In this document: in pieces, positions 28,226 to 37,168 of the stretch
How the letters are laid out: the number at the start of each line of letters is the position of its first letter
Position numbering within the stretch: position 1 is the first letter of the stretch
DNA from: Reinekea sp. G2M2-21
GTDB taxonomy: Bacteria > Pseudomonadota > Gammaproteobacteria > Pseudomonadales > Natronospirillaceae
DNA: 64,000 bases
NCBI RefSeq assembly: GCF_015687175.1
Contig: NZ_JADPQG010000001.1
Span: 1,612,001 to 1,676,000 of the forward strand
Direction: 5' to 3'
Made by a program: the position numbers and the translations under genes
Notes under the pieces: model-generated
What the model saw: the letters and a program-made list of their open reading frames with translations, nothing else
Databases searched by the model: none
What the model was told of the DNA's origin: nothing

Positions 28226-29310
28226 CGTCAAAAGCACTGCTTATATCTGGTTACCACGCATTGAGCCAAAAACACTGGGCAGAATACGTTGTACGTACAT
28301 GCTCCGATTATGATTGGAACATGCTTGCCCTGCCTGCAAGGTATTTTTCCTGGCGTATGCGAGGCGCCCCGCTCTCGCTGTCAGCATTAAACAGCGAGAT
28401 GCTGAGTGAGCAATATGACTTAGTCGTTTCAACATCGACGGTCGACTTATCGGTTGTACAAAGCCTCTATCCTACCCTGCGTAACACATCCAGTCTGTTG
28501 TATTTTCACGAGAATCAATTTGCTTATCCGAAGGCTCACACTCCACAATCGGTGGTCGACTGGCAGATGGTCAATCTTTACTCCGCGTTACGTGCCGACA
28601 AGGTAGTCTTTAACAGCCAGTATAATCAGACCAGTCTGCTTGAGGGAATAAGCGCACTACTCTCTAAATTGCCGGACCTTGTACCCAAAAACATAACGCA
28701 GAGCATCGTTGAAAAATCCATTATATTACCGGTGCCAATCCGAGACGCTGCTACGCCTCCTCGACGACCTGAATCTCAGCGCCCCCTAAAAATACTGTGG
28801 AATCATCGATGGGAGTGGGATAAACAGCCCGAGTTATTACTAGCCATTGTCGAACAGCTTGAAGCATCGGGTATAAACTTCCAACTGATTCTAACGGGTC
28901 AGCAATTTCGCAACACACCACCTGCGATGACGCATTTATTGTCAGCTTTCAAACACCGAATTTATCATGCTGGGTTTATTGAAGACGACGCAGATTACCA
29001 TCACATTCTGCAGCAGTGCCATGTCGCTTTGTCCACCGCCATTCACGAGTTTCAGGGCATCGCTGTATTGGAAGCCGTAAGCCAGGGTTGTATCCCATTG
29101 TTACCGGCTCGGCTCAGTTACCCTGAATTCTTCGACTCGGATTTCTTATACAGCAACCACTCGAACGTGACCAAGCAGGCAAAGTCAGCGGTCAATAAAA
29201 TCACCCACTGGTTGGCTCACGGATTTCCAAAAGTTCCGGCAGTTGACGCTTTCTACGAATCATCCCTGACAGGTATGTACCGAAAAGAAATAAGCCACAA
29301 AGCTATTTAG
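28222..29310 (+). CDS. tRNA-queuosine mannosyltransferase-like glycosyltransferase (DUF3524)
   Basis: Glycosyltransferase of 362 residues matching the GTDC1/QTMAN type, whose animal members add mannose to queuosine in tRNA-Asp. Diagnostic stretches are [12 protein letters not shown] (about residues 36-47), [11 protein letters not shown] (about 94-104) and [12 protein letters not shown], followed by a GT4-like C-terminal half with [12 protein letters not shown] and [15 protein letters not shown] (nucleotide-sugar site). Cytoplasmic, no membrane segment. It is coupled by a 4-base overlap to the TPR-like gene and overlaps the convergent ygiQ gene by 8 bases. That the bacterial protein modifies queuosine tRNA is inference from homology. 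Confidence 0.82.
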   Translation: MTSKALLISGYHALSQKHWAEYVVRTCSDYDWNMLALPARYFSWRMRGAPLSLSALNSEMLSEQYDLVVSTSTVDLSVVQSLYPTLRNTSSLLYFHENQFAYPKAHTPQSVVDWQMVNLYSALRADKVVFNSQYNQTSLLEGISALLSKLPDLVPKNITQSIVEKSIILPVPIRDAATPPRRPESQRPLKILWNHRWEWDKQPELLLAIVEQLEASGINFQLILTGQQFRNTPPAMTHLLSAFKHRIYHAGFIEDDADYHHILQQCHVALSTAIHEFQGIAVLEAVSQGCIPLLPARLSYPEFFDSDFLYSNHSNVTKQAKSAVNKITHWLAHGFPKVPAVDAFYESSLTGMYRKEISHKAI

Positions 29311-31489
29311 GCTTATGACTTTTTTGTTTGACCTTTTTGATTTTTTTAACCGGCTTACTGCCTTTACTAAACTTTCTGCTTTTTGCCGGTGCCTGATATT
29401 TCTTGCCAGTCGTCGCTTTTTCTTCCGCCGGAATCAATTGGTTCGGGCCATTGCCAATCAAACGTTCCAAGCCCATTTGTGTTAAGGCTTGACGGATCAT
29501 TTGCCAACCGTTTTTGTCGTGATAACGCAGCAACGCTTTTTGGAGTTGGCGCTGCTCGATTTTTTTCACCACATTCACCCGGCCACTTTTATAGGTTACT
29601 TTCTTCAGCGGGTTTTTGCCGGAATAGTACATGGCTGTCGCGAGGCTCATGGGAGATGGATAAAAGGTTTGCACCTGATCAACTTTCATGTCGTGGCGTT
29701 TTAACCACAGTGCCAGGTTCACCATGTCTTCATCTTCGCAACCCGGGTGCGCAGCAATGAAGTACGGAATTAAATACTGTTTTTTGCCCGCTTGCTTTGA
29801 GAACTGATCAAACATTTTCTTGAACCGGTCATAACTGCCCATGCCCGGTTTCATCATCATATTAAGCGGACGATCTTCTGTATGTTCAGGGGCGATTTTC
29901 AAATAGCCACCAACATGGTGTGTCACCAACTCTTTCACATATTCCGGATCTTCAACTGCCAGGTCGTAACGCAGACCCGACGCTACGGCGACGGTATGAA
30001 TACCGGGAACCTTACGGACCTTGCGATAAAGTTCAGTGGTTTTTTGATGACTGGTTTTTAGATTCTTGCAGATAGTCGGATAAACACAGCTTAAGCGTCG
30101 GCAGTTCGCCTGAATTTCATCGTCCTTACATTGCAGGGTGTACATATTTGCAGTTGGTCCGCCAAGGTCAGACAGACTGCCGCTGAAACCGGGTACCTTA
30201 GCTTTGATATCGTCAACTTCACGTAGTATGGAATCATGCGACCGCGATTGAATAATTCGTCCCTCATGTTCGGTAATCGAACAGAAGGTACAACCACCAA
30301 AACAACCCCGCATAATGTTAATGGATGTTTTAATCATGTCGTACGCCGGTATCCGCGCTTTTCCGTAGCTCGGGTGTGGAACACGCGCGTAAGGCAGATC
30401 AAAAACGCCATCTATTTCTTCGGTAGTCAATGGGATCGGTGGCGGATTCACCCAGACTTCGCGATTGCCGTGCTTCTGAACCAGCACATGTGCGTTATGC
30501 GGGTTCGCCTCCACATGCAGCACACGACTGGCATGGGCGTAAAGCGCTGGGTCGTTACGGACTTTTTCGAAAGACGGTAAACGTATGCACGTTTTCTCAT
30601 GCTCTACATCGAATTTCCGTTGCAGTGGCATGGGGATGATTCTTACCGCCTGAACATCGCTCGAATCACCAGGACTGCTGGAACACTGCTTTTCAGCAAC
30701 GTCCGATAACGCCTGCCTTTGCTCATAGGGATTCGGTACATCAAACTGTGCGTCTGCCGCAAGGTCATGAGGCCAGTCAATGCGACTGGAGTCGATCTCT
30801 GTCCAACCCTGTGGCACCGATTTGCGTACCACCACGGTTCCGCGAACATCGGTAATTTCGGAAATAGGCACTTGGTTTGCCAATTGATGCGAAACCTCAA
30901 CCAAAGCACGTTCGGCGTTGCCATAAAGCAGAATATCGGCGTTTGAATCAAACAGAACCGAATGCCGGACTTTATTGCTCCAGTAATCGTACTGGGCAAT
31001 ACGGCGTAAACTGGCTTCAATGCCGCCGAGCACGATTGGCGTTTCCGGGAATGCTTCTTTACAGCGCTGACTGTAAACCAATACAGCGCGATCTGGTCGG
31101 CGACCGCCCTCATTATTCGGTGTATAGGCGTCTTCATTGCGGACTTTCAAATCAGCCGTATAGCGGTTGATCATCGAATCCATATTACCTGCGGTTACCC
31201 CGAAATAGAGATTCGGCTGCCCCAGGGCTTTAAAGTCGTCGGCACTCTGCCAATCTGGCTGGGCAATTATTCCAACGCGGTACCCCTGCGCTTCCAATAA
31301 ACGACCGGTCACCGCCATGCCAAAACTTGGGTGATCCACATAGGCATCTCCGGTAACCAAAATAATATCGCAACTGTCCCACCCCAACGCGTCCATTTCC
31401 GTACGGCTCATGGGCAAGAACGGCGCAGGATCAAAGCAAGAGGCCCAGTATTTCGGGTATTTGAACAATTCAGGGGCAGTTTTAAACAT
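29303..31489 (-). CDS. ygiQ: YgiQ family radical SAM protein
   Basis: Radical SAM protein of 728 residues with the 4Fe-4S cluster motif CFGGCTFC at about 394-401 inside [22 protein letters not shown], diagnostic of YgiQ (UPF0313). The N-terminal region ([22 protein letters not shown]) resembles a cobalamin-binding-like fold, and the C-terminus is very Lys-rich. The chemical reaction of YgiQ is not established. It overlaps the convergent glycosyltransferase by 8 bases and is probably monocistronic. Confidence 0.93.
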   Translation of the reverse strand: MFKTAPELFKYPKYWASCFDPAPFLPMSRTEMDALGWDSCDIILVTGDAYVDHPSFGMAVTGRLLEAQGYRVGIIAQPDWQSADDFKALGQPNLYFGVTAGNMDSMINRYTADLKVRNEDAYTPNNEGGRRPDRAVLVYSQRCKEAFPETPIVLGGIEASLRRIAQYDYWSNKVRHSVLFDSNADILLYGNAERALVEVSHQLANQVPISEITDVRGTVVVRKSVPQGWTEIDSSRIDWPHDLAADAQFDVPNPYEQRQALSDVAEKQCSSSPGDSSDVQAVRIIPMPLQRKFDVEHEKTCIRLPSFEKVRNDPALYAHASRVLHVEANPHNAHVLVQKHGNREVWVNPPPIPLTTEEIDGVFDLPYARVPHPSYGKARIPAYDMIKTSINIMRGCFGGCTFCSITEHEGRIIQSRSHDSILREVDDIKAKVPGFSGSLSDLGGPTANMYTLQCKDDEIQANCRRLSCVYPTICKNLKTSHQKTTELYRKVRKVPGIHTVAVASGLRYDLAVEDPEYVKELVTHHVGGYLKIAPEHTEDRPLNMMMKPGMGSYDRFKKMFDQFSKQAGKKQYLIPYFIAAHPGCEDEDMVNLALWLKRHDMKVDQVQTFYPSPMSLATAMYYSGKNPLKKVTYKSGRVNVVKKIEQRQLQKALLRYHDKNGWQMIRQALTQMGLERLIGNGPNQLIPAEEKATTGKKYQAPAKSRKFSKGSKPVKKIKKVKQKSHKPK

Positions 31490-31617
31490 GGTTTTCTAAC
31501 GTCTGTAAATGATCGCGCATACTAGCAGATTTCACCAATAAGGTTATTGACTTGTGGGTTCAACAAAATTTCCATAGGCGACTGGTGTTCGATCAATACG
31601 TAAGGCTTTTTTATGCG

Positions 31618-31623
31618 TATAAT
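31618..31623 (+). promoter_or_regulatory. -10 element of the HAD hydrolase gene
   Basis: A perfect TATAAT lies 31 bases before the ATG at 31655. A matching -35 is not obvious (AATACG at a 17-base spacing). Confidence 0.4.
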
Positions 31624-31654
31624 TCGCGCTTTTTTTAAGCTTCGAGGACAGCAA

Positions 31655-32488
31655 ATGCCCTTTACCAACATTCAAATGATCGTGATGGATATGGACGACA
31701 CTCTGCTCGGCGCCGACCATCAAATCAGCCCGGAAAACAAACTGGCCATTGAACAAGCTCAAGCAGCGGGCATTATCATTGTACTGGCCTCGGGTCGACC
31801 AACTCCGGCGATGACCCCCTTTGCTGATCAGCTGAATCTGAACAATGGCGGTTTTGTGATTTCCTATAATGGCGCCTACGTAACCGACTGGTCCAACCAG
31901 CAAGTGTTGTTCGATACCTGCCTGACGAAATACGAACACGACATGCTGGTTGACGCTGCTCACGCGCATCAATCCAATCTGCACACTTATGTCGATGGTG
32001 ACATCGTAACCGATGCGCTCAACCCCTATACCGACATTGAAGCGGATCTCACCAACATGCCGATTCGTTGTGTAGGCGATCTGAAAGAGGCTGTTCAGGG
32101 TTCAGTACCCAAAGTGTTGATGGTCGCAGCGCCAGATAAAGTAAAAGCCATGTCTGAAGAGTTGAAAACCTCTTTAGGCGGACGATTCACGATCAGTATC
32201 TCTAAGCCATTCTTCCTCGAATTTACCAATCAGCAGGTTGATAAAAGTGCGGGAATCAGCGTTCTCTGTAGCAAACTCGGAATTGAAAAAGCGCATGTGA
32301 TGGCCATTGGTGATAGCTACAACGACCTCACCATGATTCGGGATTGTGGCGTTGGTGTGGCCATGGGCAATGCGCCGGACGACATCAAGGCTATCGCAGA
32401 TGTCGAAACGCTTTGCAACGAAGAGCATGGTGTGGCCGCCATTATTCAACGAGTTTTGCGCAGTCAGCAAGTTGCCGAACAAGCTTAG
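31655..32488 (+). CDS. Cof-type HAD-IIB sugar-phosphate phosphatase (YidA-like)
   Basis: HAD-superfamily hydrolase of 277 residues, predicted to dephosphorylate sugar phosphates or related metabolites. Motif I is MDMDDTLLG (nucleophile Asp13 and Asp15 in this start), motif II is VLASGRP, and motif IV is AIGDSYNDLTMI; a type IIB cap lies between. The ATG at 31655 has GAGGA six bases upstream; the open frame extends 14 codons further, through the promoter. Monocistronic between ygiQ and the convergent crotonase. Substrate not predictable. Confidence 0.88.
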   Translation: MPFTNIQMIVMDMDDTLLGADHQISPENKLAIEQAQAAGIIIVLASGRPTPAMTPFADQLNLNNGGFVISYNGAYVTDWSNQQVLFDTCLTKYEHDMLVDAAHAHQSNLHTYVDGDIVTDALNPYTDIEADLTNMPIRCVGDLKEAVQGSVPKVLMVAAPDKVKAMSEELKTSLGGRFTISISKPFFLEFTNQQVDKSAGISVLCSKLGIEKAHVMAIGDSYNDLTMIRDCGVGVAMGNAPDDIKAIADVETLCNEEHGVAAIIQRVLRSQQVAEQA

Positions 32489-32505
32489 CCCATTCAGAGA
32501 CCGGA

Positions 32506-33321
32506 TTACTTGAAACTCGAACGATTCACAAATGGCTGCGGGTTCGCAGCCTTCGATAAACCATTGTTCATCGCGATTCGCTGATTTTTACGACCTAAGA
32601 CACGTAATTGCGTAAGACGTTCCCACAACAATGCACCACGCGAATCTTTTTTCCAGATCTTCTTAAACAAATACTTGGTTGCCGCGATTGCATCCGGACT
32701 ATTGGACGAAATTTCCCGAGCTAACGTCATGGATTTTTCAAAGGGTTGTTCATCGAGATGGGAAATTAAACCATACTGATACCCTTCGACACCAGTGAAG
32801 ATCCGCCCAGTCATCGTCAGCTCTTGTGCAATATCGAGGCGGGTTAAACGCGACAAATTCACGGTACCACTCATGTCTGGAATTAAACCCCATTTCATTT
32901 CCATAATGGATAGCTGAGCTTGAGGTGTTGCAATACGAAAGTCACAACCTAGGATTATCTGAAACCCTCCCCCGAAACAATTGCCATGCACGGAAGCGAT
33001 AACCGGTACCGGCAAATCACGCCAGCAATTCGCAACCCGTTGAAAGCGATTATCCCGACCCCAAGGCGCTTTAAGAAAGTAGCGCGCTATAAACCCGGGG
33101 TTTTTAGCGACAAAGGAAAAATCCAGGCCCGCGCAGAACGAATCACCTTTCGCAGTCATCACAACAGCCCGAATGTCACGATTTTTACGAATGGATTTTG
33201 CAGCAGCCATGAGCTCGTCCATCATTTGCTTATCCAGACCGTTATGTTTCTCAGGTCGATTCAACGTCACGACCGCGATGTGATCTTCTACTTCAACGAG
33301 TACTCTGGGTTGTTCATTCAT
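32506..33321 (-). CDS. Enoyl-CoA hydratase/isomerase family protein (crotonase)
   Basis: Crotonase-fold protein of 271 residues acting on an acyl-CoA thioester. Two oxyanion-hole segments are visible: AKGDSFCAGLDFSF and HGNCFGGGFQIILGCDFRIA. The longer MEMKWGLIPDMSG is shared with a group annotated simply as crotonase/enoyl-CoA hydratase. The double-bond position and chain length cannot be inferred. It has 17 bases to the convergent HAD gene. Divergent 218 bases away is an acyl-CoA thioesterase, suggesting fatty-acid or acyl-CoA turnover as the theme. Confidence 0.86.
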   Translation of the reverse strand: MNEQPRVLVEVEDHIAVVTLNRPEKHNGLDKQMMDELMAAAKSIRKNRDIRAVVMTAKGDSFCAGLDFSFVAKNPGFIARYFLKAPWGRDNRFQRVANCWRDLPVPVIASVHGNCFGGGFQIILGCDFRIATPQAQLSIMEMKWGLIPDMSGTVNLSRLTRLDIAQELTMTGRIFTGVEGYQYGLISHLDEQPFEKSMTLAREISSNSPDAIAATKYLFKKIWKKDSRGALLWERLTQLRVLGRKNQRIAMNNGLSKAANPQPFVNRSSFK

Positions 33322-33539
33322 TTCCGCTTTTCTCTGAGCCTGGGTATGCTAATAGAATTTCAGAAACAAACGCACCCGGCAACGTATTACGCGGATTATT
33401 GACGAGGGATTCATGATTCGACAGCCTTTTGGCTATTTCAAGCACATTCCGCAAAGTTAAACGGCATTTTGCTCACCGCAGATATAGCACTTGACTGCTA
33501 CAATGCGAATTATGCCGATCAACCGACAGGAACACATGC

Positions 33540-34106
33540 ATGACAGAAGCGAAATTTGGTTCAAATGAACCAGTCATCATCACCATGCTAATGACACCCG
33601 ACATGGCCAATTTTTCCGGCAATGTTCATGGTGGAAACTTACTGAAAATTCTGGATCAGGTCGCCTACACCTGCGCTGCGCGATACAGCGGCAAGTACGC
33701 TGTTACACTCTCAGTCGACCAGGTCCACTTCAAAGAAGCCATTAAGATCGGAGAACTGGTGACTTTCTATTCTTCCGTTAATTATGTCGGCAAAACATCG
33801 ATGGAGGTCGGCGTAAAAGTGGTTGCAGAGGACATTCAAACGCACAGAAAACGACATACCAACAGTTGCTATTTCACCATGGTCGCCGTTGATGAGGACG
33901 GAAAACCAACCCCTGTCCCACCTTTGGATTTTAAAGGTCATCATCAGAAAGGCAGATACATCGCGGCAAAACTCCGTAAAGAGTTACGCCTGGAACACAA
34001 ACGTCGGCTCGAGGAAGTCCATCGTGAATGGGTTAAAAACTACGACACCCTGACTGAAGCGGAAATCGATGCTGAATTCCAAAAAGTGTACGAACCAAGG
34101 GATTAA
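33540..34106 (+). CDS. Hotdog-fold acyl-CoA thioesterase
   Basis: Cytoplasmic acyl-CoA thioesterase of 188 residues of the BACH/YciA group, hydrolysing acyl-CoA to free acid and CoA. The conserved core MLMTPDMANFSGNVHGGNLL (catalytic-loop Asn and His-Gly-Gly) is at about residues 17-36. LDQVAYTCAARYSG and VDQVHFKEAIKIGE follow. The C-terminal tail is Arg/Lys/Glu-rich helix. The ATG at 33540 is the natural start. The gene is followed by the tRNA-Gly repeat array on the other strand, with no clear terminator of its own before it. Confidence 0.92.
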   Translation: MTEAKFGSNEPVIITMLMTPDMANFSGNVHGGNLLKILDQVAYTCAARYSGKYAVTLSVDQVHFKEAIKIGELVTFYSSVNYVGKTSMEVGVKVVAEDIQTHRKRHTNSCYFTMVAVDEDGKPTPVPPLDFKGHHQKGRYIAAKLRKELRLEHKRRLEEVHREWVKNYDTLTEAEIDAEFQKVYEPRD

Positions 34107-34179
34107 ACAAACGTTTAAGCAACATCGGGACAGCAAAAGAACACGTGACTATACGGGCTTGGTTCCAAGGCACAACCCA

Positions 34180-34967
34180 TGAAAGTCGCGGGTATAACAA
34201 AACCGAATCTTCCGATTCGGCTTTCTTATTGAATTTGGAGCGGAACGTGATTCAACTGGTCCGGCATCCCGGTCTGACCCATTCCGGTGTGAACCCAAAG
34301 GTCGCGGGCATTAAAAAACCGAACCTTCCGATTCGGCTTTCTTATTGAATTTGGAGCGGAACGTGATTCAACTGGTTCGGCATTCCGGCGTGACCCCAAA
34401 GGTCGCGGGCATAAAAAACCGAATGATCCGATTCAGATTTCCTATTGGACTTGGGGCGGAACGTGATTCAACTGGTCCGGCATTCCGGCGTGACCCCAAA
34501 GGTCGCGGGCATAAAAAACCGAATGATCCGATTCAGATTTCCTATTGGACCTGGAGCGGAACGTGATTCAACTGGTCCGGCATCTCGGCGTGACCCATTC
34601 TAGTGTGAACCCAAAGGTCGCGGGCATAAAAAAACCGAATCTTCCGATTCGGCTTTCTTAATGAATTTGGAGCGGAACGTGATTCAACTGGTTCGGCATC
34701 CCGGCGTGACCCCAAGGTCGCGGGCATAAAAAAACCGAACCTTCCGATTCGGCTTTCTTATTGAATTTGGAACGGAACGTGATTCAACTGGTTCGGCATC
34801 CCGGCGTGACCCCGAGGTCGCGGGCATAAAAAAACCGAACCTTCCGATTCGGCTTTCTTATTGAATTTGGAGCGGAACGTGATTCAACTGGTTCGGCATC
34901 CCGGCGTGACCCCGAGGTCGCGGGCATAAAAAAACCGAATCTTCCGATTCGGCTTTCTCATTGAATT
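34180..34967 (-). repeat. Tandem array of tRNA-Gly 3'-end units, each with a terminator
   Basis: Behind tRNA-Gly on the minus strand lie seven units of about 100-115 bases plus a degenerate distal end. Each holds a stretch ending GTTGAATCACGTTCCGCTCCA-like (about 20 bases related to the tRNA-Gly T-arm/acceptor 3' end with CCA), then A/T-rich sequence, then an intrinsic-terminator hairpin (CCGAATC-GGAA-GATTCGG type) with a T-run, then about 65 bases of conserved spacer. Eight hairpins occur, near 34205, 34320, 34425, 34525, 34640, 34740, 34840 and 34940. Two of them (34425 and 34525) carry mismatches. Units nearest the tRNA are the most alike, suggesting recent homogenisation. No coding sequence is credible here. 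Confidence 0.9.
34928..34952 (-). terminator. First terminator behind tRNA-Gly
   Basis: On the minus strand a 7-bp stem (CCGAATC/GATTCGG with a GGAA loop) is followed by seven T residues, 16 bases after the tRNA-Gly CCA. It is the first of eight in series. Confidence 0.88.
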
Positions 34968-35042
34968 TGGAGCGGGAAACGAGATTCGAACTCGCGACCC
35001 CAACCTTGGCAAGGTTGTGCTCTACCACTGAGCTATTCCCGC
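34968..35042 (-). tRNA. tRNA-Gly (GCC)
   Basis: A 75-nt cloverleaf with CCA. It has acceptor GCGGGAA, anticodon loop TTGCCAA (anticodon GCC) and T-arm TCGCGAGTTCGAATCTCG-like with a normal loop. It is very close to E. coli glyV-type tRNA. It follows tRNA-Glu after 59 bases and is probably on the same transcript. Confidence 0.96.
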
Positions 35043-35101
35043 TGATGTTGCAGCTTTCACTTTGCAACGTTGCTCCCGAGTTTCAATTCAACGAATTGAG
35101 T

Positions 35102-35177
35102 TGGCATCCCGTAGGGGACTCGAACCCCTGTTACCGCCGTGAAAGGGCGGTGTCCTAGGCCACTAGACGAACGGGAC
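35102..35177 (-). tRNA. tRNA-Glu (TTC), copy 3
   Basis: Identical to the two tRNA-Glu genes near 14.2 kb but on the minus strand. It leads a tRNA-Glu/tRNA-Gly operon. Confidence 0.97.
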
Positions 35178-35202
35178 ACTGTGTACCTCAAGAACGAGCG
35201 CT

Positions 35203-35230
35203 ATATTAAGGATATTTCTGATCAATGCAA
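35203..35230 (-). promoter_or_regulatory. Promoter of the tRNA-Glu/tRNA-Gly operon
   Basis: On the minus strand TTGCAT and TAATAT are 16 bases apart with a GC-rich discriminator (AGCGCTCG). The -10 ends 25 bases before the tRNA-Glu 5' end. Confidence 0.62.
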
Positions 35231-35255
35231 CTTTTTTCTTATAGAAATCAATGAA

Positions 35256-36380
35256 TTAAGTGGCTTTTTTTAATTTCTGCTCAATTTTTAATTCGTACCG
35301 AGAATACAAAGTTTCCCAAGATCCACATTGAGGACACAACCAAACCATTTTTTCTGAATGAAAACCGCATTCTATGCACAGGTGATCATCCGCACTATCT
35401 AAAAAGTTCTTTTTGAGGGCTGGCATCAATGGCAGGATGGATTCTTTTACGACCGAGGGCTGCTTCGCTAACCAATATTGAAGTACCGATTCAGAGTCCC
35501 CTTCTTGCAATTGCTTCTCGACGTCGGTATCCAAATCGTCAGTGAGCGTTTGATTTGATGTTAAATTTTGATCAAGTAGTACATCCAAAATCCGAACAGA
35601 TGGGTGCCGTCGATACAGTTGCTTCATAAACCTTGAAAAACTGTCCAAACTACCATGAACTGTCGATAGATGACGCATCGGCACCAGAACCAGATTTATC
35701 CGGCGCGGATCTTTCAACAATAATTCACGGTAAATCGAAATGGCCAACCCTAATTGATTCTGTTCCGTAGCCAATTCAGCTGCCAACATTTCGGCGCGTG
35801 CGCTAACCCCCAACCGAGAGGCTTTGCGGATGATTTTATTCAACGCACTGGCAGACTTCTGACGTCGGACCTGTTGAACGTATTCACAATAGAGATTCGC
35901 CAAGCGCAAACCACCTGAACCCGCTATACCATACTGCTCGACAAGCTCTACGGCCCGCTGCCAATCCTGTTCACTTTCAAGAATGGCCAACCATAAACGA
36001 AACGCCTGCCTGGACAACCCCTCATCTGCGTCCTCCAACGCCCTGACCAACAGTTCTTCTGCGTGCCCTAACACACCAGCAGCGTAGTAATCTTGTGCGA
36101 TTTCGAGCGTAATTTCTGAAAGGCTATGCCCTTCTAAATTGGCCTTTGCCAACGCCTCATGAACCGAAACCGCTTTATCGAATTCACCACGGCGACGAAA
36201 AAGCTCCGCCAATGCAAAGTAGATTTCGACATTTTGCTGGCTGATTGGAAACTTATTCACCCAATCGGAGACATCGCCTTCAAATGAAGTCAGATCGAAA
36301 TGATATTGATCCAATAAAAATCGCCGCCCGCGAAATCGTTCGGGAATATAGCGCTTTAAAATACTGAGGAGTTTACTCAT
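35256..36380 (-). CDS. lapB: Lipopolysaccharide assembly protein B (LapB/YciM)
   Basis: TPR protein of 374 residues that in E. coli adapts LpxC to FtsH proteolysis and so balances lipopolysaccharide with phospholipid synthesis. TPR repeats fill about residues 30-310. The C-terminal rubredoxin-like metal knuckle is seen in CIECG and CPQCG (about residues 338-357). The N-terminal membrane anchor of E. coli LapB is weak here. It lies 10 bases after lapA, the conserved lapA-lapB pair, at the end of the rpsA-ihfB-lapA-lapB block. Confidence 0.94.
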   Translation of the reverse strand: MSKLLSILKRYIPERFRGRRFLLDQYHFDLTSFEGDVSDWVNKFPISQQNVEIYFALAELFRRRGEFDKAVSVHEALAKANLEGHSLSEITLEIAQDYYAAGVLGHAEELLVRALEDADEGLSRQAFRLWLAILESEQDWQRAVELVEQYGIAGSGGLRLANLYCEYVQQVRRQKSASALNKIIRKASRLGVSARAEMLAAELATEQNQLGLAISIYRELLLKDPRRINLVLVPMRHLSTVHGSLDSFSRFMKQLYRRHPSVRILDVLLDQNLTSNQTLTDDLDTDVEKQLQEGDSESVLQYWLAKQPSVVKESILPLMPALKKNFLDSADDHLCIECGFHSEKMVWLCPQCGSWETLYSRYELKIEQKLKKAT

Positions 36381-36389
36381 GGGAGTGAA

Positions 36390-36590
36390 TTACTTTTTTT
36401 TGACCAAGCGACCCAGAATTAGCCCTATAAGCAGGCCAACAAACAAAAAAATCAGATAATAAAAAAAGACTGGCAACGCAGGGGAAGACCAATAGAGAAA
36501 AGAAAAAGATAGGCTTGAACTGTTAGACCAGCCGACAAGCCAGCCGAGGGCTAACAACAGCAATACCAAGACGTACTTGAGTACACGCAA
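36390..36590 (-). CDS. lapA: Lipopolysaccharide assembly protein A (LapA, DUF1049)
   Basis: Small inner-membrane protein of 66 residues with two hydrophobic segments (about 4-22 and 38-60) and the glycine-rich LLIGLILGRLVKKK end typical of LapA/YciS. It works with LapB at the inner membrane. It lies between ihfB (21-base gap) and lapB (10-base gap). It is shorter than the E. coli protein (102 residues), which carries an additional C-terminal tail. Confidence 0.9.
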   Translation of the reverse strand: MRVLKYVLVLLLLALGWLVGWSNSSSLSFSFLYWSSPALPVFFYYLIFLFVGLLIGLILGRLVKKK

Positions 36591-36610
36591 TGCGAATCTC
36601 CCTTTAGCGA

Positions 36611-36901
36611 TTACTCATCCAGACTGTCGTTTACGGATTCGCGCAACTCTTTACCTGGTTTAAAATGAGGTACATATTTCCCTTCGAGCTCAACAGATTC
36701 ACCCGTTTTCGGATTTCGACCAACCCGAGGTGAACGGTAATGCAAAGAAAAACTACCAAAACCACGAATCTCGATTCGCTCGCCCGCGGCCAGCGCTTGA
36801 GCCATATGGTCTAACATCGTTTTAATCGCTAATTCAACGTCGCGAACCGACAACTGCCCTTGCCTATCAACTATACGTTCAATTAGTTCGGATTTTGTCA
36901 C
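36611..36901 (-). CDS. ihfB: Integration host factor subunit beta
   Basis: DNA-bending protein subunit of 96 residues that pairs with IhfA. HU/IHF signature [25 protein letters not shown] includes the beta-arm, with Pro in RNPKTG intercalating in known structures. The start is a GTG at 36901 ([10 protein letters not shown]) with GGAGGG seven bases before it; an in-frame start five codons upstream would include that ribosome site. It follows rpsA, the standard location. Confidence 0.96.
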   Translation of the reverse strand: MTKSELIERIVDRQGQLSVRDVELAIKTMLDHMAQALAAGERIEIRGFGSFSLHYRSPRVGRNPKTGESVELEGKYVPHFKPGKELRESVNDSLDE

Positions 36902-37126
36902 AATTGAACCCTCCAAGCATCTTTACATAAGTGCCTGATATTTAGACTAAATCAGCCTACAAAATAACACAAGTAATTATTTTTAAAGGAGTTTTTGGCG
37001 AACAGTCGGCCGCTACCACGATTGCTTTTATGCCTCGGAAGAAATCCAAGTTCATACGTGAACTTTGAAGCAGCTATTCTAAGGAAATGATGGGTCAAGT
37101 TTATGACTAAAGAAGCGCAAAACAAA

Positions 37127-37148
37127 AAAGCCGGCATACGCCGGCTTT
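37127..37148 (-). terminator. Terminator of rpsA
   Basis: AAAGCCGGC-ATAC-GCCGGCTTT forms a 9-bp stem followed by T residues on the minus strand, 21 bases after the rpsA stop. ihfB is therefore partly insulated from rpsA. Confidence 0.88.
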
Positions 37149-37168
37149 ATGCTGAATCAGACTACAAC

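Noticed and set aside
31544-31984. A 146-codon minus-strand frame over the HAD hydrolase start
   Set aside because: Antisense to HAD motif I and II region and to its promoter; no independent support.
34180-34967. Possible CRISPR array because of regularly spaced identical segments
   Set aside because: The whole unit is repeated, with no unique spacers, and no cas genes occur; the units are tRNA tail plus terminator.
34145-35158. Several 60-75 codon ORFs across the tRNA-Gly array
   Set aside because: Repetition of the non-coding unit and of tRNA sequence accounts for them.
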